Source of the DNA: Bacteroidales bacterium
Lineage (GTDB): Bacteria > Bacteroidota > Bacteroidia > Bacteroidales > UBA932
Assembly: GCA_017442315.1 (NCBI GenBank)
Contig: JAFRZX010000048.1
Location: 1 to 64,000, forward strand
Reading direction: 5' to 3'
DNA length: 64,000 nucleotides
A model generated the notes under the pieces. The model was not told the origin of the DNA and did not search any database. It saw only the letters and a program-made list of their open reading frames with translations. Of the stretch, positions 36,917 to 45,525 are shown piece by piece. Made by a program: the position numbers and the translations under genes. Position 1 is the stretch's first letter, and every line of letters starts with the position of its first letter.

Positions 36917-37050
36917 ATATTCATGAAAATCATAAGAACAGATAATTTATCTTCCATTCTTTATGCAAAGGGATAATCTCTTTTATATCGCTGCTGCGAG
37001 TATTGGGACTGCTCGGCCCACATGTCTGGAGGAATCAGGAGTCATAAGCC

Positions 37051-37413
37051 TTACCGTATGATTTCACCTTCCCATGAAATGATTCCACCGTCCATCTCTA
37101 TCACATCAAACCCTTTGGAACTCAATTTCTCTGCAGCGACCTTGCTTCTGCGTCCGCTTCTGCAATACACTGCGACAGGTCTTGTCTTATCAAGGGATTC
37201 GCTCTGCCTCATGAAATCCTTGCTGTTAATGTCCATATTGACAGCTCCAGGAATATGCCCATCCTTGAATTCATTCGGGGTCCTTGCATCAATTATCTGC
37301 ATCCTTGGATCCTTGATTGTCTCAGCAAACTGTTTTGCATCAACTGATATATATCTGCTTCCGCATCCTGTATAGAGAAATGCAGCAATCATGGCATATA
37401 ATATAGTCTTCAT
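37051..37413 (-). CDS. Rhodanese-like lipoprotein
   Basis: A 120-residue protein with lipoprotein signal MKTILYAMIAAFLYTGC (Cys17). A single rhodanese domain follows: QIIDARTPNEFKDGHIPGAVNMD and the active-site Cys84 in VAVYCRSGRRS. Such proteins move sulfane sulfur or act in redox and thiol chemistry, here on the periplasmic side. It is divergent from the GreA-like gene, with a 76-base gap, and reads towards the GNAT gene (134 bases). The region 36917-37050 holds no recognisable gene. Confidence 0.9.
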   Translation of the reverse strand: MKTILYAMIAAFLYTGCGSRYISVDAKQFAETIKDPRMQIIDARTPNEFKDGHIPGAVNMDINSKDFMRQSESLDKTRPVAVYCRSGRRSKVAAEKLSSKGFDVIEMDGGIISWEGEIIR

Positions 37414-37489
37414 AATTCATTTATTTTGAATTCTTCAAAATTAGAAATAAGTTTCTGCATTTGCAAATAAAAATGATTATATTTACCCC

Positions 37490-37963
37490 ATGGAATATTT
37501 GTCAAAACATAGATACGAAGAAATTGCAGCCGAGTTGAAGTACCTTATCGATGTTGTCTACCCGGAAGTGAAAGACAACCTCGCAGAAACCAGCGCACAG
37601 GGGGATCGGAGTGAAAATGCCGGATACCGTGAAGCAAGGCGGAGGCAGGCGAAGACCATCAGCCGAATCCGTTTCCTGCAGAAGGTCATGGAGCATTCAC
37701 GCGTAATTGACCCGAATGCCCTGCCTAAAGACAGGGTTTGCCTTCTGAGCAAGGTTGAATTCACGAACCTATCGACAAATACCCGAATGAAATTCGAGAT
37801 TGTCAGTCCTCACGAGATGAACCTGGAGGCCGGGAAGATTTCTCTGAAATCCCCGATAGGTGCCGCTTTGATGGGCAGAAAGGTCGGTGAAACAGTAGAG
37901 GCAAAAGTCCCTTCCGGAACATTGCGTCTGAAAATCGAAAACATCACGTTTGATTTTATATAA
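37490..37963 (+). CDS. greA: GreA/GreB-family transcript cleavage factor
   Basis: A 157-residue elongation factor that helps stalled RNA polymerase cut back its transcript. The N-terminal coiled coil (~1-75) has the acidic tip residues in AQGDRSENAGYREAR, corresponding to GDLSENAEY in standard GreA. The C-terminal FKBP-like domain has SPIGAALMGRKVGETVEAKVPSG. The tip is intact, so cleavage activity is likely. The gene is followed after 12 bases by an unknown protein, so this factor may be co-transcribed with the unknown cassette. Confidence 0.92.
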   Translation: MEYLSKHRYEEIAAELKYLIDVVYPEVKDNLAETSAQGDRSENAGYREARRRQAKTISRIRFLQKVMEHSRVIDPNALPKDRVCLLSKVEFTNLSTNTRMKFEIVSPHEMNLEAGKISLKSPIGAALMGRKVGETVEAKVPSGTLRLKIENITFDFI

Positions 37964-37975
37964 AGTATTATATTT

Positions 37976-38911
37976 ATGAAACAATATTTCAATATTATCA
38001 GGATCGAGACCTCAATGGATATGGGGATCGGCAACAGGATCAAGTCCTGGGAGTGCATCAAGGGTGATGAGCTGATTATAGGAAAGGATTTTGAATTTCA
38101 TGGAATAAAACTGAACGTGACTTATGCAGATGAGAATGAGCTGGTGTTTGAGTACACAGGCCAGACATTCAGAATCAATAAATACTGGCAGGTGCTGGGA
38201 ACCCCGGAATTCAATATCCCTAATGAACGTATTTCAAAGCAATGCAGGTATGTATTCTTTTTCAGCAGAGACAAGGATTCTACATGCGACTGGTCTGATG
38301 GATATGCAGGGGAGTTGATAGATAAGATGAACAAGAACAATGAAGAAGGCAATATCTGGAAGAATATTCCTCTCATGCGCGAACTTATCCATGAGTTCAA
38401 GGATGTAGCTCCGTTCAGATCAGAGAACATCAATCCTGCTTACAAGGCCCACTACATTGCATGCATGCTGGAAAACGACTATATTGACAAGCGGGAGACT
38501 CCGCGTCTTTTTCACTCCTTATGTGAATTGTACAGATTATATCGCGACTTTGAATCCGCATCAGACTATGATGACTACCTCAAGGAAAATCTCGACAGGT
38601 ACTATTTCCGGAAGGTCGACAGCTGGATTTACAAATTCGCATGGATAACTGATGATCCGAAAAGGAAGATAGCTCTTGATTGCTGGGACAGTTTGGGAGG
38701 AATGCTCAAGGTTGACCCGGTCCAGGCTACTCCAGAATGGGAAGATATCATTTACGAGGTGGAAAAGGAAGTAGACGATCAGCTGAAGGATGAGCCTCGC
38801 GGCATGGGGTTCTGCTTTGGCTACTGGAGCGCGAAAAGAGCTGCACTTGCCCGTCGAGGCATCGAGTGGAGAAGTCCTTCAGTGATGAACCCCAGAGTAA
38901 TGTTTGACTAA
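37976..38911 (+). CDS. Unknown protein A (311 aa), first of three-gene cassette
   Basis: A 311-residue protein with no signal peptide or membrane segment that I recognise from no family. Two parts are visible. Residues ~1-95 are beta-rich (WECIKGDELIIGKDF, NELVFEYTGQTFRI, RYVFFFSRDKD). Residues ~105-311 are mostly helical and acidic (MRELIHEFKDVAPF, HSLCELYRLYRDFESASDYDDYL, WEDIIYEVEKEVDDQL), ending FCFGYWSAKRAALARRGIEW. The beta part resembles protein B downstream, which suggests shared ancestry. It starts 12 bases after greA. It is probably cytoplasmic; the function is unknown. Confidence 0.8.
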   Translation: MKQYFNIIRIETSMDMGIGNRIKSWECIKGDELIIGKDFEFHGIKLNVTYADENELVFEYTGQTFRINKYWQVLGTPEFNIPNERISKQCRYVFFFSRDKDSTCDWSDGYAGELIDKMNKNNEEGNIWKNIPLMRELIHEFKDVAPFRSENINPAYKAHYIACMLENDYIDKRETPRLFHSLCELYRLYRDFESASDYDDYLKENLDRYYFRKVDSWIYKFAWITDDPKRKIALDCWDSLGGMLKVDPVQATPEWEDIIYEVEKEVDDQLKDEPRGMGFCFGYWSAKRAALARRGIEWRSPSVMNPRVMFD

Positions 38912-38940
38912 GATATATTGACCCTTAAAATTCAGACATC

Positions 38941-39312
38941 ATGAGTTTTGATAATTACAAGCTTGTCCTCAAGACATGCGCTTCATCAGAGAATGAGGTT
39001 ACTGGTGAAGATATCGATCTGGAAGACCGCTTCGAGTGTGACCTTAAAGACGCTAATCTCAAGGTAGGTGAGAGACTGATCCCGCCAAGGAAAAAAGTGT
39101 GGAAAGAGTATGGAATTGAAGAATACATCTACCCTGACTTCAATTTCACGATAATTGAAGTCAGCAAGAGTGCAATCCTTCTTAAAACTTCATTTAAATA
39201 TTCTTCTTATAGCTCAAGATTCGAGATTTCATTTGCCCAGCCTGAACGAAGTGAAAATTTCTGTTTTGGCAGATACTCATATTCCTTTACACTGAGTCTG
39301 GAAAAAAGGTGA
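38941..39312 (+). CDS. Unknown protein B (123 aa), second of three-gene cassette
   Basis: A 123-residue beta-rich protein without signal peptide. It looks like a stand-alone copy of the N-terminal part of protein A: FECDLKDANLKVGERL against WECIKGDELIIGKDF, YSSRFEISF against TGQTFRI, and RYSYSFTLSLEK against RYVFFFSRDK. It has an extra stretch (~45-65: PPRKKVWKEYGIEEYIYPDF). The similarity is judged by eye and may be only structural. Four bases separate its stop from the start of protein C. No named family is recognised. Confidence 0.75.
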   Translation: MSFDNYKLVLKTCASSENEVTGEDIDLEDRFECDLKDANLKVGERLIPPRKKVWKEYGIEEYIYPDFNFTIIEVSKSAILLKTSFKYSSYSSRFEISFAQPERSENFCFGRYSYSFTLSLEKR

Positions 39313-39316
39313 GACT

Positions 39317-39760
39317 ATGTCAGAAGATAACGAAATACAGCCGACTATACTTGTTATCCATCCTTCCGGCTATACCGAATTCCTCGATGCAGACATGACT
39401 GCCATGTCATACAGTGAAATAGCATCCGTCATAGATGCTGAGGATATTGAGATTATGCATTTCTCCGGACCTCTGTCCAATATTACAAAGGAATGTGGCC
39501 TCGAAAAGAATATTGTCATGTGTTTCGACAGGAAGGCTGTAGCGAAAGGTCTGGAAAGCAATTCCATAGGAGATGTTCTCTCTGATGAGGCACATGAAGT
39601 TAAAGGTGCAATAATCATTGCTTTGGAGGACAACGAATACAATTCCTCCTCATTTGAAAATGAGGAGGATATCGAGAATGTATTTGAAGCTATTGACGAC
39701 CTGACAGGTGTCTTGAGACGTGAGACAGATGATAATGGCCAATACGATGCCTGGGCATAA
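39317..39760 (+). CDS. Unknown protein C (147 aa), third of three-gene cassette
   Basis: A 147-residue, strongly acidic protein. The first ~105 residues look like a compact alpha/beta domain (TILVIHPSGYTEFLDAD, IEIMHFSGPLSNITKECG, IVMCFDRKAVAKGLESNSIGDVL, VKGAIIIALED). This pattern faintly recalls DUF3846-type domains (short hydrophobic strand, an inner D/N-rich turn, and a final GxxxI strand), but I would not assign it. The tail is acidic and flexible (FENEEDIENVFEAIDDLTG). It is the last gene of the run; the next gene is on the other strand. Confidence 0.75.
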   Translation: MSEDNEIQPTILVIHPSGYTEFLDADMTAMSYSEIASVIDAEDIEIMHFSGPLSNITKECGLEKNIVMCFDRKAVAKGLESNSIGDVLSDEAHEVKGAIIIALEDNEYNSSSFENEEDIENVFEAIDDLTGVLRRETDDNGQYDAWA

Positions 39761-39847
39761 ATTATAGTCAACGTAGTCCTGCCTGACCGATGGTCATCTT
39801 TGATATATCATTAATAAGTTGTCAGACAAATTTTAATGTATCCGTTC

Positions 39848-40075
39848 CTAATCATACTCACATTCATTCTCATAAAACAAACCAAGCTTTTCTGTCCAGA
39901 AAATGGATGCATCGAAATGTGAGGCTTCCCGTTCAGCTTCAGCTATTGCTGCATTCTTGTCCATTTCAAAACCAGTGGCACCGTAGAACATGTTTCTGTT
40001 GCGTATTAGTCTGGCAAGAAGGCTTCCTTTCTCGATTGCCTGATCGTTCAGTTCCTTAGATAACGTGCGGTCCAT
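39848..40075 (-). CDS. Small hypothetical protein (75 aa)
   Basis: A 75-residue, charged, mostly helical protein beginning MDRTLSKELNDQAIEKGSLL, without signal peptide. Codons and amino-acid balance look like a real gene (RLIRNRNMFYGATGFEMDKN, EAEREASHFDASIFW). It lies between the unknown cassette (opposite strand, 87-base gap) and a DUF1349 lipoprotein 57 bases upstream on the same strand. I recognise no family. It could be a small cytoplasmic partner of a neighbour. Confidence 0.55.
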   Translation of the reverse strand: MDRTLSKELNDQAIEKGSLLARLIRNRNMFYGATGFEMDKNAAIAEAEREASHFDASIFWTEKLGLFYENECEYD

Positions 40076-40132
40076 TACAGATTTTCTCTATACGCTCGTT
40101 TGAATAAGAAGACGTTTAAACAGCATCTGTCC

Positions 40133-40861
40133 TTACAGTTCTTCATCAGGTTGCTGACCATCGTGTGCCTTCCACATGCATTCAGTGACTTTCATGTCTG
40201 TGAAGACTGCTGTAAATGAAGACTCTTCCGGAGAACAGGCATAAATTCCGAAGCTGATTTCTTCTGCTCCCTTGTACATATGGCAGATACGCATCTGACT
40301 GAATTCTACTCCATCAGTCGAGCATTCAATGCAATAGTCGTCGCAACGGCGCGAAAAACGATACCACATTGTCTTTACATCCGCAGGAATTGCAGTTGTT
40401 GCCCAATCCGAGTATCCGTTATTGGTGGCAACACTGCCAAGATGCTGGTACTTTTCGTTTTCATACTCCACAGACCCTTTCAGCCAATTGTCGCTGTCAA
40501 GGTACATCACTATGCCGCACTGGTCGAACCGATGATGACTTTGGGTAAAATCTGTCTTGACGACAAAACTGAAATATTTCTCTCTAGTCTTCATCTGCAA
40601 TACAGGAGCATTGTCATTGCGGAAGTGGTAATATGTCCTCTGCCAAAGATCCGTTCCAGGAGCCGTAGTAACAGTTAAAGTATCCCCGCTGCAATTGAAA
40701 CTCAGTGGATTTCGCGTCCATTCCAAAAGACTGACATTTACCTTTCCTCCATCATTCAGTGCTTCGGTTACCCCGTCGACAAACGGCACATCCTTGTAGT
40801 CTGAACATGATGAGATGATATAGCTTAGAATTATTAATACAGATGCTGTCAAAGATTTCAT
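40133..40861 (-). CDS. DUF1349 (concanavalin-like) lipoprotein
   Basis: A 242-residue lipoprotein with signal MKSLTASVLIILSYIISSC (Cys19). The mature part has the DUF1349 pattern: LSFNCSGDTLTVTTAPGTDLWQRTYYHF, SFVVKTDFTQSHHRFDQCGIVMYLDSDNWLKGSVEYE, WYRFSRRCDDYCIECSTDGVEFSQMRICHM and FGIYACSPEESSFTAVFTDMKV. These beta-sandwich proteins resemble lectins and often occur near sugar-active enzymes; binding of a carbohydrate is inferred. It is upstream of a small gene and downstream of an esterase-like hydrolase, all on the minus strand. Confidence 0.88.
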   Translation of the reverse strand: MKSLTASVLIILSYIISSCSDYKDVPFVDGVTEALNDGGKVNVSLLEWTRNPLSFNCSGDTLTVTTAPGTDLWQRTYYHFRNDNAPVLQMKTREKYFSFVVKTDFTQSHHRFDQCGIVMYLDSDNWLKGSVEYENEKYQHLGSVATNNGYSDWATTAIPADVKTMWYRFSRRCDDYCIECSTDGVEFSQMRICHMYKGAEEISFGIYACSPEESSFTAVFTDMKVTECMWKAHDGQQPDEEL

Positions 40862-40998
40862 TGTTTGTACTGTTTTGTATATATATGATTAACTTTATTC
40901 TCGTACAAGCTCCTGTCTCCAGGAAATATATTCCGACTCCATAGCTGTGCAGATTCTTGATACAGATTGAGAAAACATTAGATATCCTGGAGTTGATT

Positions 40999-42303
40999 CT
41001 ATCGGGAGAATAGCCCGGATATCCATGACGCTATATACTCCAGTACCTCCGGAGCAATAGTGTTTTCGATGGTCCTGTATTCAGTAACAGCACCGGTTGT
41101 GCAATGCTGGAAAAGGTGATTGACTCCCTCTACAGGCTCAATCCTGTTATATGGATTATCCGGCAAACCGATAAGCAAGGCATTCAGGTTGCTTCTATGG
41201 TCAACCTGAATGTCTTTTGTACCATTGAGGGCAAGGAGAGGACAAGTGATTTTCCCAAGCAGAGGACGCATGTCAAGGGACAGAAAATACTTCATATAAG
41301 GTATCTGTATCTGTGTCAAAACCGCCCGATAATTCTGTATTAATGAATTTGGGAGATCGTAATCTTCAGGGGCCGGCATTACACCACCATTTACACTCAC
41401 ATTGAATGCTTTATCAATGAGATTGCAGTACGATTCTATGGCTGCATCGGAAAAACCGAGTCCTCTGAGTGCAATCCGGTTCTGCCACACTAGTGTTTCT
41501 GCACCGGAAACAGTCATGCCGGCAAGACTGACAATGAAGTCTGCCTTATTCTCTGATGCAATCATCATGGCAATCGTTCCCCCCTCACTATGTCCTATGA
41601 CACCTACCTTATCAAAACGCTCCCTGAGAAGTTCCACTGCTGCCAAAGCATCGCTCTTGAAATCTTCAGTCGTGCAATTGTTGATATCACCTGAATATCC
41701 GTTGAATCCTCTGTCATCATAGCGCAGAGTTGCGATTCCTGCCCTGGCAAGAGCATCTGCAATTACAGCAAAAGGCTTATGGTCAAAGATTTCAGAGTCA
41801 CGGTTCTGGATCCCGCTTCCTGTCACCATAATCATAGCAGGCGTCTGTCGGGAACATCCGTCCGGCAGTGTAAGGGTTCCATTCAGAACAACTTCATCAT
41901 TTCTGAATGAAACCTCTTCTGCCGAATATGGAAACGGACCTGCCGGAGTCTGCGGACGTTTTGGTTTTACTTCTCCGGGAAAAAGTGTCAACGGCATCGT
42001 TACATTCATCTGAGTAAAGGTTCCGACAATTTTATTTATCAGCCATTGACCTTCATAAACGGCTGCCAATGAAGGTATGCTGACTGCTAGTTTTCCAGCT
42101 GCAGCCCTTTCTATCTGTATCGGCAGGCCTTTTACTCCCTGATCTGGTGAATCCATTGAAGGTTTTTCTGTATCCAAATGAAAAACTATTGAAAGCTTTG
42201 TTCCCTGGACATCAAGCACACCGGACCAGGTGCCGGTCTGCGCCATCACATTGTTACATGCGCAACAGATCAGAACAAGTGATATTAAAAGCTTCCACTT
42301 CAT
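40999..42303 (-). CDS. Secreted alpha/beta hydrolase (serine esterase type)
   Basis: A 434-residue exported protein. The signal peptide MKWKLLISLVLICCACNNVM ends near AQ; a Cys in the region means a lipoprotein is also possible. Residues ~22-125 form a small beta domain (GTWSGVLDVQGTKLSIVFHL). The alpha/beta hydrolase domain has the nucleophile Ser239 in VIGHSEGGTIAMM, the oxyanion-type region MVTGSGIQNRDSE, and a His near the end in VEGVNHLFQH. It resembles Bacteroidota esterases that act on sugar or acyl esters. It lies between the DUF1349 and GH13 lipoprotein genes (68 bases to the latter). Confidence 0.9.
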   Translation of the reverse strand: MKWKLLISLVLICCACNNVMAQTGTWSGVLDVQGTKLSIVFHLDTEKPSMDSPDQGVKGLPIQIERAAAGKLAVSIPSLAAVYEGQWLINKIVGTFTQMNVTMPLTLFPGEVKPKRPQTPAGPFPYSAEEVSFRNDEVVLNGTLTLPDGCSRQTPAMIMVTGSGIQNRDSEIFDHKPFAVIADALARAGIATLRYDDRGFNGYSGDINNCTTEDFKSDALAAVELLRERFDKVGVIGHSEGGTIAMMIASENKADFIVSLAGMTVSGAETLVWQNRIALRGLGFSDAAIESYCNLIDKAFNVSVNGGVMPAPEDYDLPNSLIQNYRAVLTQIQIPYMKYFLSLDMRPLLGKITCPLLALNGTKDIQVDHRSNLNALLIGLPDNPYNRIEPVEGVNHLFQHCTTGAVTEYRTIENTIAPEVLEYIASWISGLFSR

Positions 42304-42371
42304 AATGTCAAAAATTTTATGTCTGATTTCAGATCAGAGGATCAGGAGAGATCAGGTTAATGTCCTTCCTG

Positions 42372-43811
42372 CTATTTCTTTACGATAATATATGATGTTT
42401 CTGGTTGCATGATGCCTTTAAGGACACCATTTTCCACTGAAAATGTCTGTTTATATACAATGTCAGCATATTCTCCATCAGGAAGTCCTGTAGGTAATTC
42501 TGCAGTTTTCACTTCAAGAGCAAGATTCACCGCAGCCAGTCCCTTATCACCGCGATTGACCACCAGGACTTCACCATCCGCAGACATTACTATATCTTCG
42601 GCCTGACCATCCATCTGCTTACGGAAATTATTGACAGCGACTACCTCCGGATGGAAGAATTCATCGTTTCCACGAGCTCCAAGCAGATTATCTCCCCAAT
42701 AATTATCACGTGTAGAATTCATAGGGCGGCTATAGAAAAGCGGTGTACCGTTCTGACGCGCTGCCAGAAATACCCATCCCATACGTATCTGCCCATCGGT
42801 CAAGCCTGCACTTTCATTTGCATTGCAATATGTATCATGGCTTTCAACCCATGTTGTCAGATATTCGGGAGCAGCTCTGTGATACCATGAGACCAGATCC
42901 ATATTCTTCGCGCTACGTTTTGTCAGCGCTTCGCGGAGGACATGTCCATAGCTGGATGCAGTCTGACCGAAATAACCTGCATATTCTTCTTCCGGCACAT
43001 TCCTGTCCTGAAGAACTTCACCATACACGAACAGACTGTCATAAGGTATAGCCAAAGAAACGCCGAGGACTTTCTTGCGTCCCGTAGCCACGTCCCAGAA
43101 ATCATTTTCCTTGACACCGGCTTCCTCATCCAGAGGATCGGAATGAACTCCTATATGCTTTGCAGTATCATAACGGAACCCACGTACACCCATACGGATC
43201 AACTTGTTCACGAATTCCATATAATACTTCTGAAAAAGGGGATTCTCGGTATTGACATCCGGAAGACCACCGACTCCCTGGAGAGTACACTGCCTACGGT
43301 CATTATAGTCCTGAATACCTTCCAGGCCATTGGTGTGAAACATCTTATCCCTTCCTCCGACAGCCTCGTAGAAACTGTCTGTCACAAGGTCAATATCAAA
43401 TGCGGTATGATTTGGAAGCACATCAACCAGCACACGTATATCATATTTTCTGGCAGAATCAAGCATTACTGCCATTTCATCTTCAGTTCCAAGTATATTG
43501 TTCCCTATGGTCCAGTCCACTGGCTGATAATAGTGATACCAATTGCCTTCCTTCTCATCATAAATCCTTATGTTTCCGCCCTCAGGACTGAAACATGCAT
43601 TTACCGGAGAAGTCTGCAGCATAGTGAAACCAGCATCAGCAATCTGCTTCATGTTTTCTGCAATAGTGTTGAAATTCCAGCTCCACACATGAAGTATGGT
43701 TTCGGTGTTTGTGGAATTAGGGTCATGTGTCATCCTGTCAACGACACCCGCTGTCTGCGACGCACAAGCCGTAAGGCTCAAGCATGCAATAAGAGAAAAT
43801 ATCCTGTTCAT
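42372..43811 (-). CDS. GH13 alpha-amylase-family lipoprotein
   Basis: A 479-residue lipoprotein (MNRIFSLIACLSLTAC, Cys16) with a glycoside hydrolase 13 barrel. The conserved regions are in order: VLVDVLPNHT (region I), GFRYDTAKH with nucleophile Asp215, VYGEV with acid/base Glu265, and WVESHDTY with His325 and Asp326. All three catalytic carboxylates are present. A short C-terminal beta domain (~400-479) ends the protein. It resembles surface or periplasmic alpha-glucan hydrolases, but no SusC/SusD pair is adjacent. It is divergent from an SDR gene and has its own promoter. Confidence 0.93.
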   Translation of the reverse strand: MNRIFSLIACLSLTACASQTAGVVDRMTHDPNSTNTETILHVWSWNFNTIAENMKQIADAGFTMLQTSPVNACFSPEGGNIRIYDEKEGNWYHYYQPVDWTIGNNILGTEDEMAVMLDSARKYDIRVLVDVLPNHTAFDIDLVTDSFYEAVGGRDKMFHTNGLEGIQDYNDRRQCTLQGVGGLPDVNTENPLFQKYYMEFVNKLIRMGVRGFRYDTAKHIGVHSDPLDEEAGVKENDFWDVATGRKKVLGVSLAIPYDSLFVYGEVLQDRNVPEEEYAGYFGQTASSYGHVLREALTKRSAKNMDLVSWYHRAAPEYLTTWVESHDTYCNANESAGLTDGQIRMGWVFLAARQNGTPLFYSRPMNSTRDNYWGDNLLGARGNDEFFHPEVVAVNNFRKQMDGQAEDIVMSADGEVLVVNRGDKGLAAVNLALEVKTAELPTGLPDGEYADIVYKQTFSVENGVLKGIMQPETSYIIVKK

Positions 43812-43831
43812 CGCTATAAATAATTTTTCTG

Positions 43832-43862
43832 TAAAGATATGGAAACTGTTTGAATAGCCAAA
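43832..43862 (-). promoter_or_regulatory. GH13 lipoprotein promoter
   Basis: On the minus strand: TTTG at 43862-43859, a 19-base spacer, then TATCTTTA at 43839-43832. It overlaps the divergent SDR promoter. Confidence 0.6.
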
Positions 43863-43877
43863 GTTTAATTAACTTTG
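43849..43877 (+). promoter_or_regulatory. SDR gene promoter
   Basis: TTTG at 43849-43852, a 17-base spacer, then TAACTTTG at 43870-43877, 32 bases before the SDR start. It overlaps the divergent GH13 promoter, so the two may be mutually exclusive. Confidence 0.55.
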
Positions 43878-43909
43878 CAGCATAGGGATTCAAATAATTC
43901 ATTACGCAA

Positions 43910-44560
43910 ATGAAAGTACTTGTTACAGGCTCAACGCAAGGCATCGGCAAAGCCATAGCGACCTATTTTCTCAATGAAGGCCATTACGTCACAGGCATTG
44001 ACCGGCAGCCTGCCGGCATTTCACATCCACATTATACACACTACACATGTGATGTCCGCGACATTGATTCTCTTCCGGAAATTCCTGGAATAGAGATACT
44101 TATCAATAATGCTGGAACACAGAATGAAGATGACATCGAGATAAATCTGAAATCTCTCATTAGAATTACAGAAAAATATGGAATCCAGAGCAGCATAAGG
44201 TCCATTCTGAACATCGGTTCAGCCAGCGGTCATACAGGATCGGAATTTCCGGAATACTGTGCGAGCAAAGGAGGAGTCATTTCATACACAAAGAACACAG
44301 CACTGCGGGTTGCAGAATATGGTGCCACATGCAACAGTCTTGATCCGGGAGGTGTCCTGACACCATTGAATGATTGCGTAGTCTCACGATCAGATCTTTG
44401 GGAAGAGATCATGAAACAGACACCTCTGAAGAGATGGGCCAGTACGGAAGAAATAGCGCAATGGGCATATTTCCTAACCGTGACGAACAGATTCTGTACG
44501 GGACAGAGCATAATAGTAGACGGAGGCGAATCGGTCAACTCCCGTTTTGTCTGGATATAG
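43910..44560 (+). CDS. Short-chain dehydrogenase/reductase (SDR)
   Basis: A 216-residue NAD(P)-dependent oxidoreductase. The Rossmann motif is TGSTQGIGKA near the start, then DVRDID, INNAGTQNEDD, the catalytic Ser in GSASGHTGS, and YCASKGG (Tyr-x3-Lys). It ends with QSIIVDGGESVNSRFVWI, typical of SDR proteins related to FabG. It is slightly shorter than the usual 245-250 residues, having lost part of the region before the catalytic Ser. The substrate is unknown. It is a single gene followed by a weak hairpin. Confidence 0.93.
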   Translation: MKVLVTGSTQGIGKAIATYFLNEGHYVTGIDRQPAGISHPHYTHYTCDVRDIDSLPEIPGIEILINNAGTQNEDDIEINLKSLIRITEKYGIQSSIRSILNIGSASGHTGSEFPEYCASKGGVISYTKNTALRVAEYGATCNSLDPGGVLTPLNDCVVSRSDLWEEIMKQTPLKRWASTEEIAQWAYFLTVTNRFCTGQSIIVDGGESVNSRFVWI

Positions 44561-44573
44561 GATGCATCCATAT

Positions 44574-44596
44574 TCCCCAAAAAAAGTCATTGGGGA
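44574..44596. terminator. Possible terminator, SDR / MORN-TonB gene
   Basis: TCCCCAA and TTGGGGA arms (7 base pairs) with a 9-base A-rich loop in the gap between convergent genes. It lacks a long T-tract. Confidence 0.5.
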
Positions 44597-44626
44597 TAGC
44601 GCATCACTATCGTTTCATTTGACTTG

Positions 44627-45460
44627 TCACCAAGGCTGGTAGAAGATAATGCGATGACGGATTGTCTGAGGCACGAACTTTCCATTTTTTACAGCAGGTT
44701 CCCACTTAGGTGCCTTTGACAGCACCTCCTTTACTTTTTCTCCGAATATCGGTTCCTGGCAGCTTAAAATTTCAACATCAGTAACTTCTCCGTCCGGACT
44801 GACAGTAAACTGAAATTCTACAAGTGATTCCTTTCCATGCATATCTTTTGTCCATGACAGTCTTGAATACATGTATTCGGTATAAAACTTATTTACGTCT
44901 CCACCTTTGTATTTTGCAGTCCTGTCGCTCCATATAGAATCCGCCCAATTTTTTCTGAGTTTCTTCAGATACTTTTTCTGCGTGCCGGTAAGACTTACTT
45001 CATTAAAGTCAGGGATTGTCACACCGGCAGATGAGGCAGACTGATACATTGATCCAGACCTTGTCCTGCGTCCCTGACGGACCTGACCGATAAATACAGT
45101 TCCATTCTCAAGTATCAGAGTATCAAGCCCATCAGCATAATCATCCTTGAATTCACCAAGAAATATCTTGCCTGAATCAGAAAAGAAGTGACCATGACCG
45201 GAACGCCGGCCTTCTACAAAATTACCTTGATATCTGCTTCCGTCAGGAAGATACTGGACCCCATAACCATGAGGAATTCCTTTATTGAATTGCCCGAAGA
45301 TCAAACCATATCTTTCTGATTGCAGGACTCCTTTTCCCACAGGATACTCGCCTTCATATCTAAAGGATTCATTCAATATAAGTGTATCCTTTTGCGCTGA
45401 TGCATTTATAAATGCCGGATAAACGGCAATTATAAGAGTGACAATCCATTTCATTTTCAT
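44627..45460 (-). CDS. MORN-repeat protein with TonB-type C-terminal domain
   Basis: A 277-residue exported protein starting MKMKWIVTLIIAVYPAFINA. Residues ~30-125 carry about four MORN-like repeats (YEGEYPVGKGVLQ, FGQFNKGIPHGYGVQYLPDG, YQGNFVEGRRSGHGHFF, FLGEFKDDYADG). The last ~85 residues are a TonB C-terminal-like domain (VEFQFTVSPDGEVTDVEILSCQEPIFGEKVKEVLSKAPKWEPAVKNGK). The frame opens 19 codons earlier, but that part lacks a signal. Fusions of MORN and TonB-like domains suggest a periplasmic scaffold or energy-linked binder; the role is unknown. Confidence 0.82.
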   Translation of the reverse strand: MKMKWIVTLIIAVYPAFINASAQKDTLILNESFRYEGEYPVGKGVLQSERYGLIFGQFNKGIPHGYGVQYLPDGSRYQGNFVEGRRSGHGHFFSDSGKIFLGEFKDDYADGLDTLILENGTVFIGQVRQGRRTRSGSMYQSASSAGVTIPDFNEVSLTGTQKKYLKKLRKNWADSIWSDRTAKYKGGDVNKFYTEYMYSRLSWTKDMHGKESLVEFQFTVSPDGEVTDVEILSCQEPIFGEKVKEVLSKAPKWEPAVKNGKFVPQTIRHRIIFYQPW

Positions 45461-45525
45461 AAGATCACTGAATATATATGAATGGTTGCAAAGATAATCA
45501 TGGGGGGGGAAATGCAAGGATTTTA

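Noticed and set aside
42942-43823. Open frame of 293 codons on the plus strand opposite the GH13 lipoprotein
   Set aside because: It is antisense to a gene with complete catalytic motifs; its composition (rich in His, Ile and Cys) is that of a shadow frame.
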